From NCBI RefSeq assembly GCF_004803815.1, contig NZ_CP012544.1:744001-808000 (forward strand): a stretch of DNA of 64,000 nucleotides, given 5' to 3'. The translations under genes and the position numbers were made by a program. The DNA comes from Campylobacter showae (GTDB taxonomy: Bacteria > Campylobacterota > Campylobacteria > Campylobacterales > Campylobacteraceae). A model generated the notes under the pieces. It saw only the letters and a list, made by a program, of their open reading frames with translations, had not been told where the DNA came from and ran no database searches. Positions 27,431-36,159 of this stretch are shown here, one piece after another (within the stretch, counting starts at the first letter, position 1; the number at the start of each line of letters is the position of its first letter).

Positions 27431-27636
27431 AATTTAGCGACTTTTGAGCTCAAATTTGCTCCGCGCGAGTTTTGATAAAACGGCGATAAAATTTGAAGCA
27501 AAATTTAGTAGCTTGACGGCGGTAAATTCGTTTTGGCGACGTATGATTTTGTAAATTTGACGGAGCGTGGCTATCAAATTTGAGCTTGTCCGCCGTCAAA
27601 TTTATCGCTAAATTTGAGAAAATTTAAAGGACGAAA
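27431..27636. other. Intergenic spacer dense in AAATTT words
   Basis: About 200 bases between dprA and ruvX. It contains at least eight near-copies of AAATTTGA or its complement, for example around 27458, 27488, 27503 and 27553, and no gene that I can support. Promoter unclear. Confidence 0.5.
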
Positions 27637-28011
27637 ATGAGCATAATGGCCATCGACGTAGGGCTAAAACGTATCGGCGTGGCGCTAGCCGTCGGGCAAA
27701 CCGTGATGCCGCAAACGCCCGTGCTGCGCAAAAATCGCAATCAAGCTGCGCGTGACGTTAGCACTGTTTTACGAGAATACGGAGCAAAAAAGCTAGTCGT
27801 GGGCGTGCCGCTTGGGGGATCTAGCGAGGACGAGATGCGGCGGCGGATCGCGCACTTCGTGTCGCTGCTGGAATTTGACGGCGAAGTGGTCTATCAGGAC
27901 GAGGCGATGAGTAGCTTTGAGGCGAGCGAAATTTACGCCGAAGGCAGGCGCGACGGACGCCTGGATAGCATCGCGGCGATGATTGTTTTAAAGCGGTATT
28001 TGGGGCTTTGA
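27637..28011 (+). CDS. ruvX: Putative Holliday junction resolvase RuvX (YqgF)
   Basis: RNase H-like fold protein, implicated in 16S rRNA 5' maturation or Holliday junction resolution. The 124-residue product begins MSIMAIDVGLKRIGVALAV, with the first catalytic aspartate in AIDVG, then LVVGVPLGGSSEDEMRRR, VVYQDEAMSSFEASE with acidic residues, and GRLDSIAAMIVLKRYL with the last aspartate. ATG follows AAAGGACGAAA. Complete. Confidence 0.92.
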   Translation: MSIMAIDVGLKRIGVALAVGQTVMPQTPVLRKNRNQAARDVSTVLREYGAKKLVVGVPLGGSSEDEMRRRIAHFVSLLEFDGEVVYQDEAMSSFEASEIYAEGRRDGRLDSIAAMIVLKRYLGL

Positions 28012-28276
28012 GGCGGTTTGCAAAATTTGGCGCGCGGTAAAACGGCGGTAAATTTGAGTTTTGCGCCTTGGTTACGCCCAGGCCGTCTCGGCTGATCGTT
28101 GCCTCGTATAGAGTGAGTAAAATTTGAGTCAAATTTACGGCTCGGCGCTAAATTTAGCCGAGATTTTGCATAAAAATTAAAAACGACTTGAGCGGCGGAT
28201 TTGCGAGTCAAATTTGATCATATGGACTGGGCGAGCTATGACTCGGAGTCAAATTTTATCCAAAAGCCAGCCGCTA
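28012..28276. other. Spacer between ruvX and the hydrolase gene
   Basis: Some 265 bases between convergent genes, again with several AAATTTGA words (around 28022, 28050, 28120, 28133, 28207, 28252). No gene, terminator or RNA recognised. Confidence 0.45.
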
Positions 28277-28876
28277 TCAGCTATAGCTCCGCAGCCAATC
28301 ATCTAAAAAACGCATTTGCTCTGCCGTGTGAAACCAGTGTTCGCCGTTTTTCATAACGGTAAGCGTTACTTGGGCTTGGTTTGCAAACTCGCAAATTGTT
28401 TCAAAAGAGGTTAGATCGTCCTTTTCGCCGTATAAAATATGCGTCGGCACCGTCCAGCAGATAGGATGCTCTCTAGCGTAGCAAAGATATTTCCACGAAA
28501 GTTTTTCTCCAGACCCCGTGTCCAGCTCGCCCCTATCTCGCAGCTTATCCTCGCTCACGCGCGCCTGCGACATCATTTTTTCGATCAATTTTTGCATATT
28601 TACGATCGGCGAAATAAAATACGCCTTTTTTATCCCCATGCCCTGTAAGGCATGCATGGCAAAAAACGCTCCGATACTGTTTGCGACGATTGTCACGGAT
28701 CTGCGGTTTTTAAGGATGTGCTCAAAAAACGGCACAAATTCCTCTTTCGCATCCCACGGCGTGCGAGCCTCATAATCAAATCCTAGCACGTCGCTATCTG
28801 CAAAAAGCGGTTGATAATGAGCCGCTTCTTGCGCGCTTCCGCCTTTACCGTGTATATACACGACTATATTTTTCAT
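28277..28876 (-). CDS. Alpha/beta hydrolase, YqiA-like or RBBP9-like
   Basis: The 199-residue product begins MKNIVVYIHGKGGSAQEAAHY, with an oxyanion HGKGGS motif. The nucleophile elbow is VANSIGAFFAMHAL (serine in NSIGAF), an acidic residue lies in YGEKDDLTSF, and the catalytic histidine is in NGEHWFHTAEQM; this order matches a small serine hydrolase. No signal peptide, so cytosolic. The substrate is unknown. Start ATG follows AAAAGGAAAAATC. Transcribed opposite to ruvX and followed upstream by the VOC gene on the same strand. Confidence 0.85.
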   Translation of the reverse strand: MKNIVVYIHGKGGSAQEAAHYQPLFADSDVLGFDYEARTPWDAKEEFVPFFEHILKNRRSVTIVANSIGAFFAMHALQGMGIKKAYFISPIVNMQKLIEKMMSQARVSEDKLRDRGELDTGSGEKLSWKYLCYAREHPICWTVPTHILYGEKDDLTSFETICEFANQAQVTLTVMKNGEHWFHTAEQMRFLDDWLRSYS

Positions 28877-28925
28877 GATTTTTCCTTTTTGCTGCCGCTA
28901 AAATTTAGCTTTGCAGCCGTTTGCT

Positions 28926-29354
28926 CTAAAATTTGAGTAGCCCGTCCTCGTCAAATTTAAAACCAGGCCCCCAAGCCACCTCCCAGTAGTATCCGTCCGG
29001 ATCGGCAAAATACGCGTGGTATCCACCCCAAAACGCAACTTGGGGCTCCTTGACGATGATGCCGCTCGCCTTTTTTACTAGCTCTATGACGCTAGCTACG
29101 TCCTCTTTGTTTTTTACGTTATACGCTAGCGTGATGCCGCCAAATCCGCTGCCTCTGGGTGGATCGTTTTCGCTGATATCTCGCGCCAGCGCGTCCAAGG
29201 GATAGAGCTCAAATTTGGTTCTGGGCGTATTAAAAAAGCATACCGGCGGGTCGTCGTCTTTACAATCCGTCTTAAATCCCAGGCTGTCTCTGTAAAATTT
29301 TAGCGCCCTTTGCATGCTTCGCACGCCTAGACAAATGCAGGTTATTTTATTCAT
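28926..29354 (-). CDS. VOC-family (glyoxalase-like) protein
   Basis: The 142-residue product has the paired beta-alpha-beta-beta-beta modules of vicinal oxygen chelate proteins: ITCICLGVRSMQRALKFYRDSLGFKTD in the first half and GGITLAYNVKNKEDVASVIELVKKASG then AYFADPDGYYWEVAWGPGF in the second. Candidate metal ligands include the histidine in GGYHAYFADPDG and the glutamate in WEVAW. The substrate is unknown; close relatives are often annotated as glyoxalase or bleomycin-resistance-like. It sits 50 bases upstream of the hydrolase gene. Confidence 0.9.
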   Translation of the reverse strand: MNKITCICLGVRSMQRALKFYRDSLGFKTDCKDDDPPVCFFNTPRTKFELYPLDALARDISENDPPRGSGFGGITLAYNVKNKEDVASVIELVKKASGIIVKEPQVAFWGGYHAYFADPDGYYWEVAWGPGFKFDEDGLLKF

Positions 29355-29480
29355 TTTAGCCTCCGTTATTTGGGCTTATTATATCATTTTGAGGTAGCGG
29401 TTTTGGGTCAAATTTGAGCTTATCAAACGAAGCAGGGCAGTTGGGCGAGCTTTAAAAAATGCGGGTAAAATTTCAAAAAG

Positions 29481-30503
29481 CTAAATTTTATCCCCGTTTT
29501 GCGTCTCAAATTCGTAAGCTTCGTTTAAGATACGCACGAGAGTGTCGGAGAGATAGGGTTGAACTAGCGTCCAGACGCGGATTTTCGGGTTTAAATTTAT
29601 CGCCGCGTTCGTGGTTTTTAGCACGACTAGCGCGATCTTTTTTTCTATCAAAAGCGTAGATAGAGCGTCATCTATCTCGCGCAGCAAGCTCTCCTCGATA
29701 AAAACGGCGTTTGGGCGAAATATCATATCCTCTATGTGGCGTTTTACGATGCTCCACTCGTTGCTCGGCTTCACGTCGATACCGATAAATTCGAGATCTT
29801 TTTTGATGATATTAAATGAGTGCGGGTTGGGCTCTGCGATGAGGGCGCTAAAATTTTTGGGATTTTTTATCTTAAAGCTTTTCATGAGATCGAGCTTATC
29901 GCCGCAAAGACGCAGCGAAATCTCGGTGCTAGCGCGCACGCCGTGATCAAACTCAAATCTGATGCTCGAGCCGTTTTGCTCGGCCAGCGCCATTGCCGTT
30001 TCGTAAAATTTACGGCTTTGTGCGTTCATATTTACGCGAGGCGTGCTTTTGACCGTAAAAAAATCGTGATCGCAGTGGACGCTAAGTGTAAATTTGATGT
30101 TGTTTTTGTAGTAGTTCGAGAGCAAAAATTTGATCGTAACGGTCGAGTTTGAGACGTTTAAAAGGAAAATTTGAGCCATCGCGTCGATGAGCTTTGCAAG
30201 AGCGGCGATATCTGCGTAAAATAGCCTAGGATAGGCGATATCGTAGTCTAGCAAGACGTAGTTCGTGTTTTTTTGCGCGTCCTCGTTTAGCGAGGAGGCT
30301 AAAAACAGCAAACCGCCCGCGATATCGACTTTTGGCAGCGTGTTTGTCTTGCTGGATTCGCCGATCTCGCTCGCGCCGTTTTTTTGCATAGTTTCTTTTT
30401 TTATCACGCCGTTTGACCTTTTAAATTTATCCATAAAATAGCAACCGCCCAAAACCGCTATATAAAACGCGGCAAAAATCAGAAAAATATACGCGAAACT
30501 CAC
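29481..30503 (-). CDS. Membrane-anchored degenerate histidine kinase/receiver-like protein
   Basis: Starts at GTG right after the queA stop. The 340-residue product has one N-terminal membrane helix (about 3-24), a linker, a middle domain (95-200) with a layout like a histidine kinase ATPase domain (DIAALAKLIDAMAQIFLLNV, FYETAMALAEQNGSSIRFEF, then STEISLRL) but no N-, G1- or G2-box, and a C-terminal receiver-like domain (218-330) in which the phospho-acceptor position is in AVFIEESLL and the conserved lysine is Q in LVQPYLSD. Both catalytic sites look lost. A non-enzymatic scaffolding role is inference; it could be an unrelated fold. Confidence 0.6.
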   Translation of the reverse strand: MSFAYIFLIFAAFYIAVLGGCYFMDKFKRSNGVIKKETMQKNGASEIGESSKTNTLPKVDIAGGLLFLASSLNEDAQKNTNYVLLDYDIAYPRLFYADIAALAKLIDAMAQIFLLNVSNSTVTIKFLLSNYYKNNIKFTLSVHCDHDFFTVKSTPRVNMNAQSRKFYETAMALAEQNGSSIRFEFDHGVRASTEISLRLCGDKLDLMKSFKIKNPKNFSALIAEPNPHSFNIIKKDLEFIGIDVKPSNEWSIVKRHIEDMIFRPNAVFIEESLLREIDDALSTLLIEKKIALVVLKTTNAAINLNPKIRVWTLVQPYLSDTLVRILNEAYEFETQNGDKI

Positions 30504-30505
30504 GG

Positions 30506-31534
30506 CTATACAACCAGCATCGCGTCGCCGTAGGAGTAAAATTTGTACTTTTGCTCCACGGCGGTTTTGTAAATCCGCATAGTCTGCCTAAGCCCGACGA
30601 AACTCGTAACGAGCATGATTAGCGTTGATTTTGGCAGGTGAAAATTCGTCAGCAGGTAGTTTTGGCGGATGGGTTTGTTGTTTAAATTTAAAAACAGCCT
30701 GCACTCGCCGCTAGATTTGCCGCTTCTAGCAAACTCCTCTACGCAGCGCGTTACCGTCGTGCCCACGCCCAGGATCGGTCTGTTTGAGCGGATCAAATTT
30801 TGCGTATCTTGCGGGATATCGTAAAACTCCGCGTGCATCTTGTGTTGCGTGATGTCCTCGCTCTCCACGCCCTTAAACGTCCCTGCGCCCACGTGCAGCG
30901 TGAGGTAGGCTATCTCGCGGTCTTTGGCTAGGCGCGCAATCATCTCGTCGCTAAAGTGCAAGCTCGCCGTCGGAGCCGCCACCGCGCCCTCGTTTTTGGC
31001 AAACACGCTTTGATACCAGCTCTCGTCGTCTTTGGTGTCGCTTCGTTTGATGTAGGGCGGCAGAGGCACGTGGCCGATGTGAGATAGGATTTTATAAAGC
31101 GCGGCCGTGTCCAAAAGTTCGCCGTTTTGGCTAAATTTGACCGTGCGCGAGCCGTCCTCAAAGAGCTCGCAGACCTCGGCGGTCAAATTTTCGCCAAAAT
31201 TTAAAATGCTGCCCGCGCGAACCTTGCCTTTTATATAGACGCTAAATTTAGCGTCCGCAAGCGGAGAGTTTAGCAAAAGCTCCGTCTCGCCGCCGCTATC
31301 TTTTTTGCCGAAAATTCGAGCCTTTACCACCTTGGTATCGTTAAAAATAATATCGCAAGGCGGTAAAATTTTTGGCAAATCGCCGAATTTTAGATGAGAG
31401 ATTTTTTCGCTAGCTCGCTCGTAGACTAGTAGTCTAGCGTTCTCTTTGGGAAAGGTCGGGAAATTTGCGATTAGCTCCGGCGGTAGGTCGTAGTCGTAGG
31501 CGTCAAGCGAGTTTGGATTTAAAATTCGACTCAT
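30506..31534 (-). CDS. queA: S-adenosylmethionine:tRNA ribosyltransferase-isomerase
   Basis: Transfers the ribosyl part of SAM to preQ1 in tRNA to make epoxyqueuosine. The 342-residue product starts with LDAYDYDLPPELIANFPTFPKENARLLVYER, and includes FNDTKVVKARIFGKK, GHVPLPPYIKRSDTKDDESWYQSVFA, LHVGAGTFKGVESEDI, HKMHAEFYDIP and TNFHLPKSTLIMLVTSF. All hallmarks of QueA are present. Followed immediately by the kinase-like gene and preceded by tatC at 25 bases. Confidence 0.97.
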   Translation of the reverse strand: MSRILNPNSLDAYDYDLPPELIANFPTFPKENARLLVYERASEKISHLKFGDLPKILPPCDIIFNDTKVVKARIFGKKDSGGETELLLNSPLADAKFSVYIKGKVRAGSILNFGENLTAEVCELFEDGSRTVKFSQNGELLDTAALYKILSHIGHVPLPPYIKRSDTKDDESWYQSVFAKNEGAVAAPTASLHFSDEMIARLAKDREIAYLTLHVGAGTFKGVESEDITQHKMHAEFYDIPQDTQNLIRSNRPILGVGTTVTRCVEEFARSGKSSGECRLFLNLNNKPIRQNYLLTNFHLPKSTLIMLVTSFVGLRQTMRIYKTAVEQKYKFYSYGDAMLVV

Positions 31535-31559
31535 TTGGCTAGCCTACTTTGTTTCATGA

Positions 31560-32315
31560 CTATTCGTCCTCTTTTTCTTCGTCGGTTTCCTGCTCGGGTT
31601 CTTCGTCTTTAGCCGGATTTACGCGGGCGGCTATAAAGATAGAAAGCCCGTAAAGACCGATGAGAGGCACCGCCATCAAAAACTGGCTGAGGATATCCGG
31701 AGGCGTCATGATCGCGGCAAATATAAAAATCACGACGATAGCGTAGCGGAAGGAGTTTTTGAGCATCTTATCATCGACTAGGCCGAGTTTGGCGAGGAAA
31801 AAGGTGATAACCGGAAGCTCAAACGCGATGCCAAATGCAATCACCAGTTTCGTAAAAAAGCCGACGTAGCCGCCGATATTTAGCATCGCGGAAAAGAGCT
31901 GCTGGCCGAAATTTATAAGGAAAGCAAATCCGATAGGAACGACGACGTAGTAGCAAAACGCAGCGCCAACTAAAAACATAAAAGTGGCCGAAATAACAAA
32001 CGGGATTACGTACTTTTTCTCGTTTTCGTAAAGTCCCGGCGCTACAAACAGCCAAAACTGCCAAAAAATAATCGGTAGCGAAAGCAAAAAACCCGTAAAA
32101 AACGCCACCTTCATCGCTACGAAAAATGGCTCTTGCACCTCGAGAAAGACCATTTTTTGGTTATCGGGCAGGGTGTTTTGCAGTGGCGCGATGATAAAGT
32201 CTAAAATTTGATTCCAAAAGCTAAAGCACACTACAAACATCACGATCACGGTCATGACGCTGATGAAAAGCCTTTTTCTAAGTTCTACTAAATGCGGTTT
32301 TAGCTCTTCAAACAT
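31560..32315 (-). CDS. tatC: Sec-independent protein translocase subunit TatC
   Basis: Receptor of the twin-arginine export system in the inner membrane. The 251-residue product has six membrane segments (FISVMTVIVMFVVCFSFW; AFFTGFLLSLPIIFWQFWLFVAPGLYENEKKYVIPF, the TatC signature; later helices ending VPLIGLYGLSIFIAARV), and an acidic tail. Start overlaps tatB stop (TAATG). TatA is not in this window. Confidence 0.97.
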   Translation of the reverse strand: MFEELKPHLVELRKRLFISVMTVIVMFVVCFSFWNQILDFIIAPLQNTLPDNQKMVFLEVQEPFFVAMKVAFFTGFLLSLPIIFWQFWLFVAPGLYENEKKYVIPFVISATFMFLVGAAFCYYVVVPIGFAFLINFGQQLFSAMLNIGGYVGFFTKLVIAFGIAFELPVITFFLAKLGLVDDKMLKNSFRYAIVVIFIFAAIMTPPDILSQFLMAVPLIGLYGLSIFIAARVNPAKDEEPEQETDEEKEDE

Positions 32316-32719
32316 TACGCCTCTTTTTTCTCGTTATCGCCTAGAACGGCGTTTTTGACCGCTTCGCCCGGGTTTTTGACCGCTTCGACGCTCTTTTTTA
32401 CGTCGTTTAGGCCGTCCGTGATGCCGCTAGTGACGTCGTTTACGCCTTTTTTGAGCTCGTCAAGCTCCTCGAAGGTGAGCTTTTTTCGCACGGTTTCAGT
32501 GGTTTTTGCGATACTTTCTTTGTACTTTTTCGCGTCCTCTTTGAGTTCTTGGATTTTTATCTCTTGATCGAAGCTGCTTTTTGCGTCATTGACCGTTTTT
32601 TTAACGGTTTTAAAAAATTTCGCTATCTCGACCATCGCGCTAGGAAGCTTATCGGGCCCCAAAAATAATACCGCGATGACGGCTATGACGATGATCTCGG
32701 GTAAGCTCATGCCAAACAT
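32315..32719 (-). CDS. tatB: Sec-independent protein translocase subunit TatB
   Basis: The 134-residue product begins MFGMSLPEIIVIAVIAVLFLGPDKLPSAMVEIAKFFKTVKK: a short N-terminal membrane helix, the LGP hinge and an amphipathic helix. The long, K/E/V-rich C-terminal helix is more TatB- than TatA-like. Coupled to tatC. In C. jejuni tatB and tatC are also adjacent to queA and the hemN-like gene (from memory). Confidence 0.92.
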   Translation of the reverse strand: MFGMSLPEIIVIAVIAVLFLGPDKLPSAMVEIAKFFKTVKKTVNDAKSSFDQEIKIQELKEDAKKYKESIAKTTETVRKKLTFEELDELKKGVNDVTSGITDGLNDVKKSVEAVKNPGEAVKNAVLGDNEKKEA

Positions 32720-32784
32720 TTTTTTATCCTAAATTTTATTTTAAAGCGCTCATTTTATCGTTTTTTATCTCAAATTTGCATAAA

Positions 32785-33837
32785 TCAGCCCGCGATAAAT
32801 AAAGAAATTTCATCCGCGGTCAGGAAATTTTTGGCGTAATATCGCCCGTTTTTAAATTTTAATTTCCCGCTATTTTTTAGCAGTCGCGCTCTTTGCTCTT
32901 GCTCGGCGTTTAGGCTATTTTGCCAGATACCGACGATGCTTCTGGCGCCTAAAAATATCCGCTCTAAATTTAGCTCGTCCGCGCTTAAATTTTCTATTTT
33001 TTTAGCGTGCGGATTTTTGACGTAGGCGTTTAAATTTGAAGCGTTATAAAAGCGATGATCGCGCCAAAATCCGACTGCGTAAGCACCGATGGCAAGGTAG
33101 TTTTTGCCCTGCCAGTAGCCAAGATTATGCCTGCAAATTTGACCGAAATTTGAGATTTCGTACTGTTTTAGGCCGACCTCCTCGATGCGGTCTATCATAA
33201 ATTTAGCAAGCCTCGGGCTATCTTTTGCGTAGCTTATTTTGCCGGCAAAGGGGGTATTTTCTTCAAGCGTTAGCGAATACGCCGATACGTGCGAAACGCC
33301 TAGATTTCGGATGTTTTGCGCCTCTTGCTCGAGGCGTTTTTTGGTATCTAGCTTCGTACCGTAGATGAGATCTACGTTGATATTTTCTAGCCCCGCGGTT
33401 TTGGCGCTTATGATGGCTTCATAGATCTGTCTTGCGTCGTGGATGCGACCGAGAAATTTGAGTTTATCTTCAAAAAAGCTCTGAGCGCCGAAGCTTACGC
33501 GATTTACGCCGTATGATTTCATCTGCGAGAGCCACGCTAGGCTCGCCGAGTTTGGATTTGCCTCCGCCGTGATCTCGGCGTCTTTTGCTAGATATGGCGC
33601 GACCGCCTCAAATAGTCGCTCGTAGTAGCTCCCGTCCACGGCGCTTGGCGTCCCTCCGCCGATAAAAAGCGTCTCGATCTCGCCGTTTTTTACGTCAAAT
33701 TTTAAAATTTGCCCCCTAAAATCCGCAATCATCGCGTCAAAATACGCGCTAGTTAAATTTCGTTTGCCCACTACCGAGCCAAAGGCGCAGTATGGACATT
33801 TGCTCTCGCAAAAAGGGATGTGGACGTAAAGAAGCAT
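32785..33837 (-). CDS. hemW: Radical SAM protein HemW (oxygen-independent coproporphyrinogen III oxidase-like)
   Basis: Now regarded as a haem chaperone rather than an oxidase. The 350-residue product starts MLLYVHIPFCESKCPYCAFGS, the radical SAM CxxxCxxC cluster, followed by LFIGGGTPSAV, EITAEANPNSASLAWL, NRVSFGAQSF and the HemW pattern ICRHNLGYWQGKNYLAIGAYAVGFW. It lacks the N-terminal extension of true HemN. About 65 bases separate it from tatB. Confidence 0.93.
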   Translation of the reverse strand: MLLYVHIPFCESKCPYCAFGSVVGKRNLTSAYFDAMIADFRGQILKFDVKNGEIETLFIGGGTPSAVDGSYYERLFEAVAPYLAKDAEITAEANPNSASLAWLSQMKSYGVNRVSFGAQSFFEDKLKFLGRIHDARQIYEAIISAKTAGLENINVDLIYGTKLDTKKRLEQEAQNIRNLGVSHVSAYSLTLEENTPFAGKISYAKDSPRLAKFMIDRIEEVGLKQYEISNFGQICRHNLGYWQGKNYLAIGAYAVGFWRDHRFYNASNLNAYVKNPHAKKIENLSADELNLERIFLGARSIVGIWQNSLNAEQEQRARLLKNSGKLKFKNGRYYAKNFLTADEISLFIAG

Positions 33838-34024
33838 TTTGACCTTTGTTTTTGCCGTATTTTAGCAGATTTTGCGGCTTTATCGCGCGGCGTTTGATAT
33901 TTTGCTTTTGTGCAAGCTTGCGTGCCGGTTTACGTTAAATTTGAGCGCATCTATATCTGTTTTTCGTAATTTTTCTAGCGTAAATTTTGATAAAATATCT
34001 AAAATCCGTTCAAAAAGGAAAAAG

Positions 34025-34819
34025 ATGAAATTTTTATTTATATTGTTTTGTATTTTAAGTCTGCTTTTTGGTGAAGAACGGGAAAGATTGGGTAAGGAGC
34101 TTAATGGGCTTTTGGGGTTAGATTGGAGGTGGAGCGGTTCGTGCGAAAATGAGATACTCTTAAGAGCTAAAATGACCGAGTTTTTAAAATTAGGCGGCGA
34201 TTACGCACTTAAATTTTTGCAAAATACTAAAGGCGAAAAACCGCATATTGCGGTATCTGATGACGGTAAATTTCGCGCATATTCGGTATTTACCGGCGGA
34301 GGAAGCATGGCGTCTTTTTATAATGTCTATCAGTTTGCAGATGGAAAGCGTAACTACGTTGCGGATTTTTTTGACGAGTATATGAAAGAGTGCGACAGGG
34401 GAGGCGAGTGCGCATGTTTAAGCTGGTTTAGTCTAGGCGCACCTTATGCAAATAAAATCTACAAAGTCAAGGATGGTTTATATCTAGTCTATAGTATCGC
34501 TACTGCTTCTTCCAAACTAGCCGAAGGCGTCGTTAAAGCATTTCGCATTGAAACGGATGGTATAAAACAAGCTAAAATTTTTGTTTATGACGACGGCAGT
34601 ATCAAATCTTATTACGGAGTAGGTTTTGATTATTTTTCAGTCGTAGACGGTAGCGACGACATCCAAGAAAAATGGTATAACGATAAAGTTATCGTCTACA
34701 AAAACGGCGTTTTAAAGGTGCTAAAGGCCGTTTACGCAGACAAATACCCGGACGGCAAGCTTACTAGCCAATATGAAAGCTTTAAATTTGACGGAGAGAA
34801 GTTTTTAATCAAACAATAG
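34025..34819 (+). CDS. Hypothetical exported protein, 264 residues
   Basis: I start at ATG 34025 (MKFLFILFCILSLLFGEERERL), which gives a signal peptide and follows AAAAAGGAAAAAG; the longer in-frame start at 33872 adds 51 residues from intergenic DNA. The mature part has a repeated beta-like composition (KPHIAVSDDGKFRAYSVFTGGGSMASFYNVYQFADG; YKVKDGLYLVYSIATASSKLAEGVVKAFRI) resembling a beta-propeller or DUF-type periplasmic domain, with a pair of cysteines around CDRGGECAC. I do not recognise a family. Confidence 0.75.
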   Translation: MKFLFILFCILSLLFGEERERLGKELNGLLGLDWRWSGSCENEILLRAKMTEFLKLGGDYALKFLQNTKGEKPHIAVSDDGKFRAYSVFTGGGSMASFYNVYQFADGKRNYVADFFDEYMKECDRGGECACLSWFSLGAPYANKIYKVKDGLYLVYSIATASSKLAEGVVKAFRIETDGIKQAKIFVYDDGSIKSYYGVGFDYFSVVDGSDDIQEKWYNDKVIVYKNGVLKVLKAVYADKYPDGKLTSQYESFKFDGEKFLIKQ

Positions 34820-35094
34820 GAGCGCTAAGCCGCGTAAATTTTATAATTTTTGTCATTTGGTTGCTCTGCGATTTATCAAAAATTTAAACGTATTTTATAT
34901 TTGCTAAATTTGCTATTTTGTTGCAAAAGAACTCTATCATAATCGTATTAAAATCGATAAGATAGAATCTGTTTAAGTTTCGTTGAGCCTTAAAATATTT
35001 TATTGCTTGTCAAATTTACGCGGTTTATTGTGATGATTACCTTTAGATTTGTCCTTAGCTTTGCTATCTCCAAAGCCCCGCAAGAGCGTTAAAT
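34820..35094. other. AT-rich spacer between convergent genes
   Basis: About 275 bases without a supported gene. A short piece near 34950-35000 (TTAAAATCGATAAGATA, later TTTAAGTTTCGTTGAGC) looks like a piece of the relic at 16430-16515, but the match is short. Confidence 0.35.
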
Positions 35095-36045
35095 TTACGT
35101 ATAAAATTTCTTTTGTTTTAAAATTTGCGTTGGCAAAATGCCGAATTTTTCTCTAAAAATCTTTGCAAAGTGCGGAGCGCTGGCGTATCCGACGATTTTT
35201 GCTGCTTCGCTCACGCCGATATCCCCGCGCTCTAAAAGTTTTTTTGCCGCGTTTAGCCGCTCGGTCGCTAGCAGCCCGTAGATCGTATCGCCAAAGTAGC
35301 TTTTAAAGCCCGTTTTTAGCTTAAATTCATTCGTCGCGCACGCTCTGGCTAGCTCTTTTATGCTGGGCGGATTTTGGACGTCGCTTAGTAAAATTTGCCT
35401 TGCTTTATTTAAAATTTTTACGTATTCGTCGCTAAAATCGCGCTTTTTTTCATCAGCTTCGGGCGTTCTAGGCGCGCCTAAGCTTTTGTGGATTAGCTCT
35501 AAAATTTTAGCTTCCATAAATATTTCGCGCATCTTACCCTCAAACTCACTCGCAGCTAAAAGCTCCCGTAAAATCAGGCTTTGGGCTAAATTTATCTTAG
35601 CCGTTTGGATGCAGATTTCGTTTTCTTCGCCTAGATTTTTAAATGCCGCTAGCTCGCGGGCCAGCTCGTTTTTTAGTACGATACATCGTCCCGTATAGTT
35701 ATTGCTCTGATACTCACAGATACCCTCAAATCCGCTATCCACGCGCCCCATCCAAAACTCTCCGGCCTTTAGGCAAAAAGTTTTTTTACCCGCTTTAAGT
35801 CCGGCGTCCGCTCTTGCGTCGTTAAAGAGCAAAAAGCAGTAGCCGGCGCTCCTTTCAAGCCGTCTTTTTACGCTTTTGTTGCAGATTATTTCGCTTCTGC
35901 AGTAGCTTGCGCCGCTTACGCCTTTAAAAAACTCGACCTTGCATTTTCTATCTTGCTCTTGCCACGCGCTTTGTCCGTAGCGCACCGAATTTTGCGCGAT
36001 TTCTTGTTCGTTTGCTCGTAAAATATCTTTAAATTCGACTTTCAT
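35095..36045 (-). CDS. AraC-family transcriptional regulator, PchR-like
   Basis: The 316-residue product has a variable N-terminal ligand domain (with an LKAGEFWMGRVDSGFEGICEY segment) and two C-terminal helix-turn-helix motifs (PSIKELARACATNEFKLKTGFKSYFG; VSEAAKIVGYASAPHFAKIFREKFGILPTQILK). This shape is typical of AraC regulators of siderophore receptors such as PchR, which activate the receptor gene when the iron-siderophore is present; here it is divergent from a TonB-dependent receptor. Effector and target are inferred. It has several cysteines in the N-terminal half. Confidence 0.9.
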   Translation of the reverse strand: MKVEFKDILRANEQEIAQNSVRYGQSAWQEQDRKCKVEFFKGVSGASYCRSEIICNKSVKRRLERSAGYCFLLFNDARADAGLKAGKKTFCLKAGEFWMGRVDSGFEGICEYQSNNYTGRCIVLKNELARELAAFKNLGEENEICIQTAKINLAQSLILRELLAASEFEGKMREIFMEAKILELIHKSLGAPRTPEADEKKRDFSDEYVKILNKARQILLSDVQNPPSIKELARACATNEFKLKTGFKSYFGDTIYGLLATERLNAAKKLLERGDIGVSEAAKIVGYASAPHFAKIFREKFGILPTQILKQKKFYT

Positions 36046-36099
36046 TTGCTTTTATCCTTTTAGCGTTGATAAAAATCCCTCTACCGTTTGCCTAAGTAT

Positions 36100-36113
36100 T
36101 GATAATAATTATC
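36100..36113 (+). promoter_or_regulatory. Fur box upstream of the TonB-dependent receptor
   Basis: TATTGATAATAATTATCTGA contains the perfect inverted repeat GATAAT-A-ATTATC at 36101-36113, close to the Fur consensus GATAATGATAATCATTATC. It lies about 47-60 bases before the receptor start and in the shared spacer with araC, so it may control both genes. Confidence 0.7.
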
Positions 36114-36159
36114 TGATTATAGTAAAATAGGGTTTAAATCTAAATTAAGGAGTTTAAAG

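Noticed and set aside
27431-28276. CRISPR array suggested by repeated AAATTTGA words
   Set aside because: The repeats are short, irregularly spaced and lack unique spacers of equal length; no cas genes nearby.
35095-35698. Frames antisense to the AraC gene
   Set aside because: They lack start signals and are the usual reverse-strand shadows of a conserved regulator.
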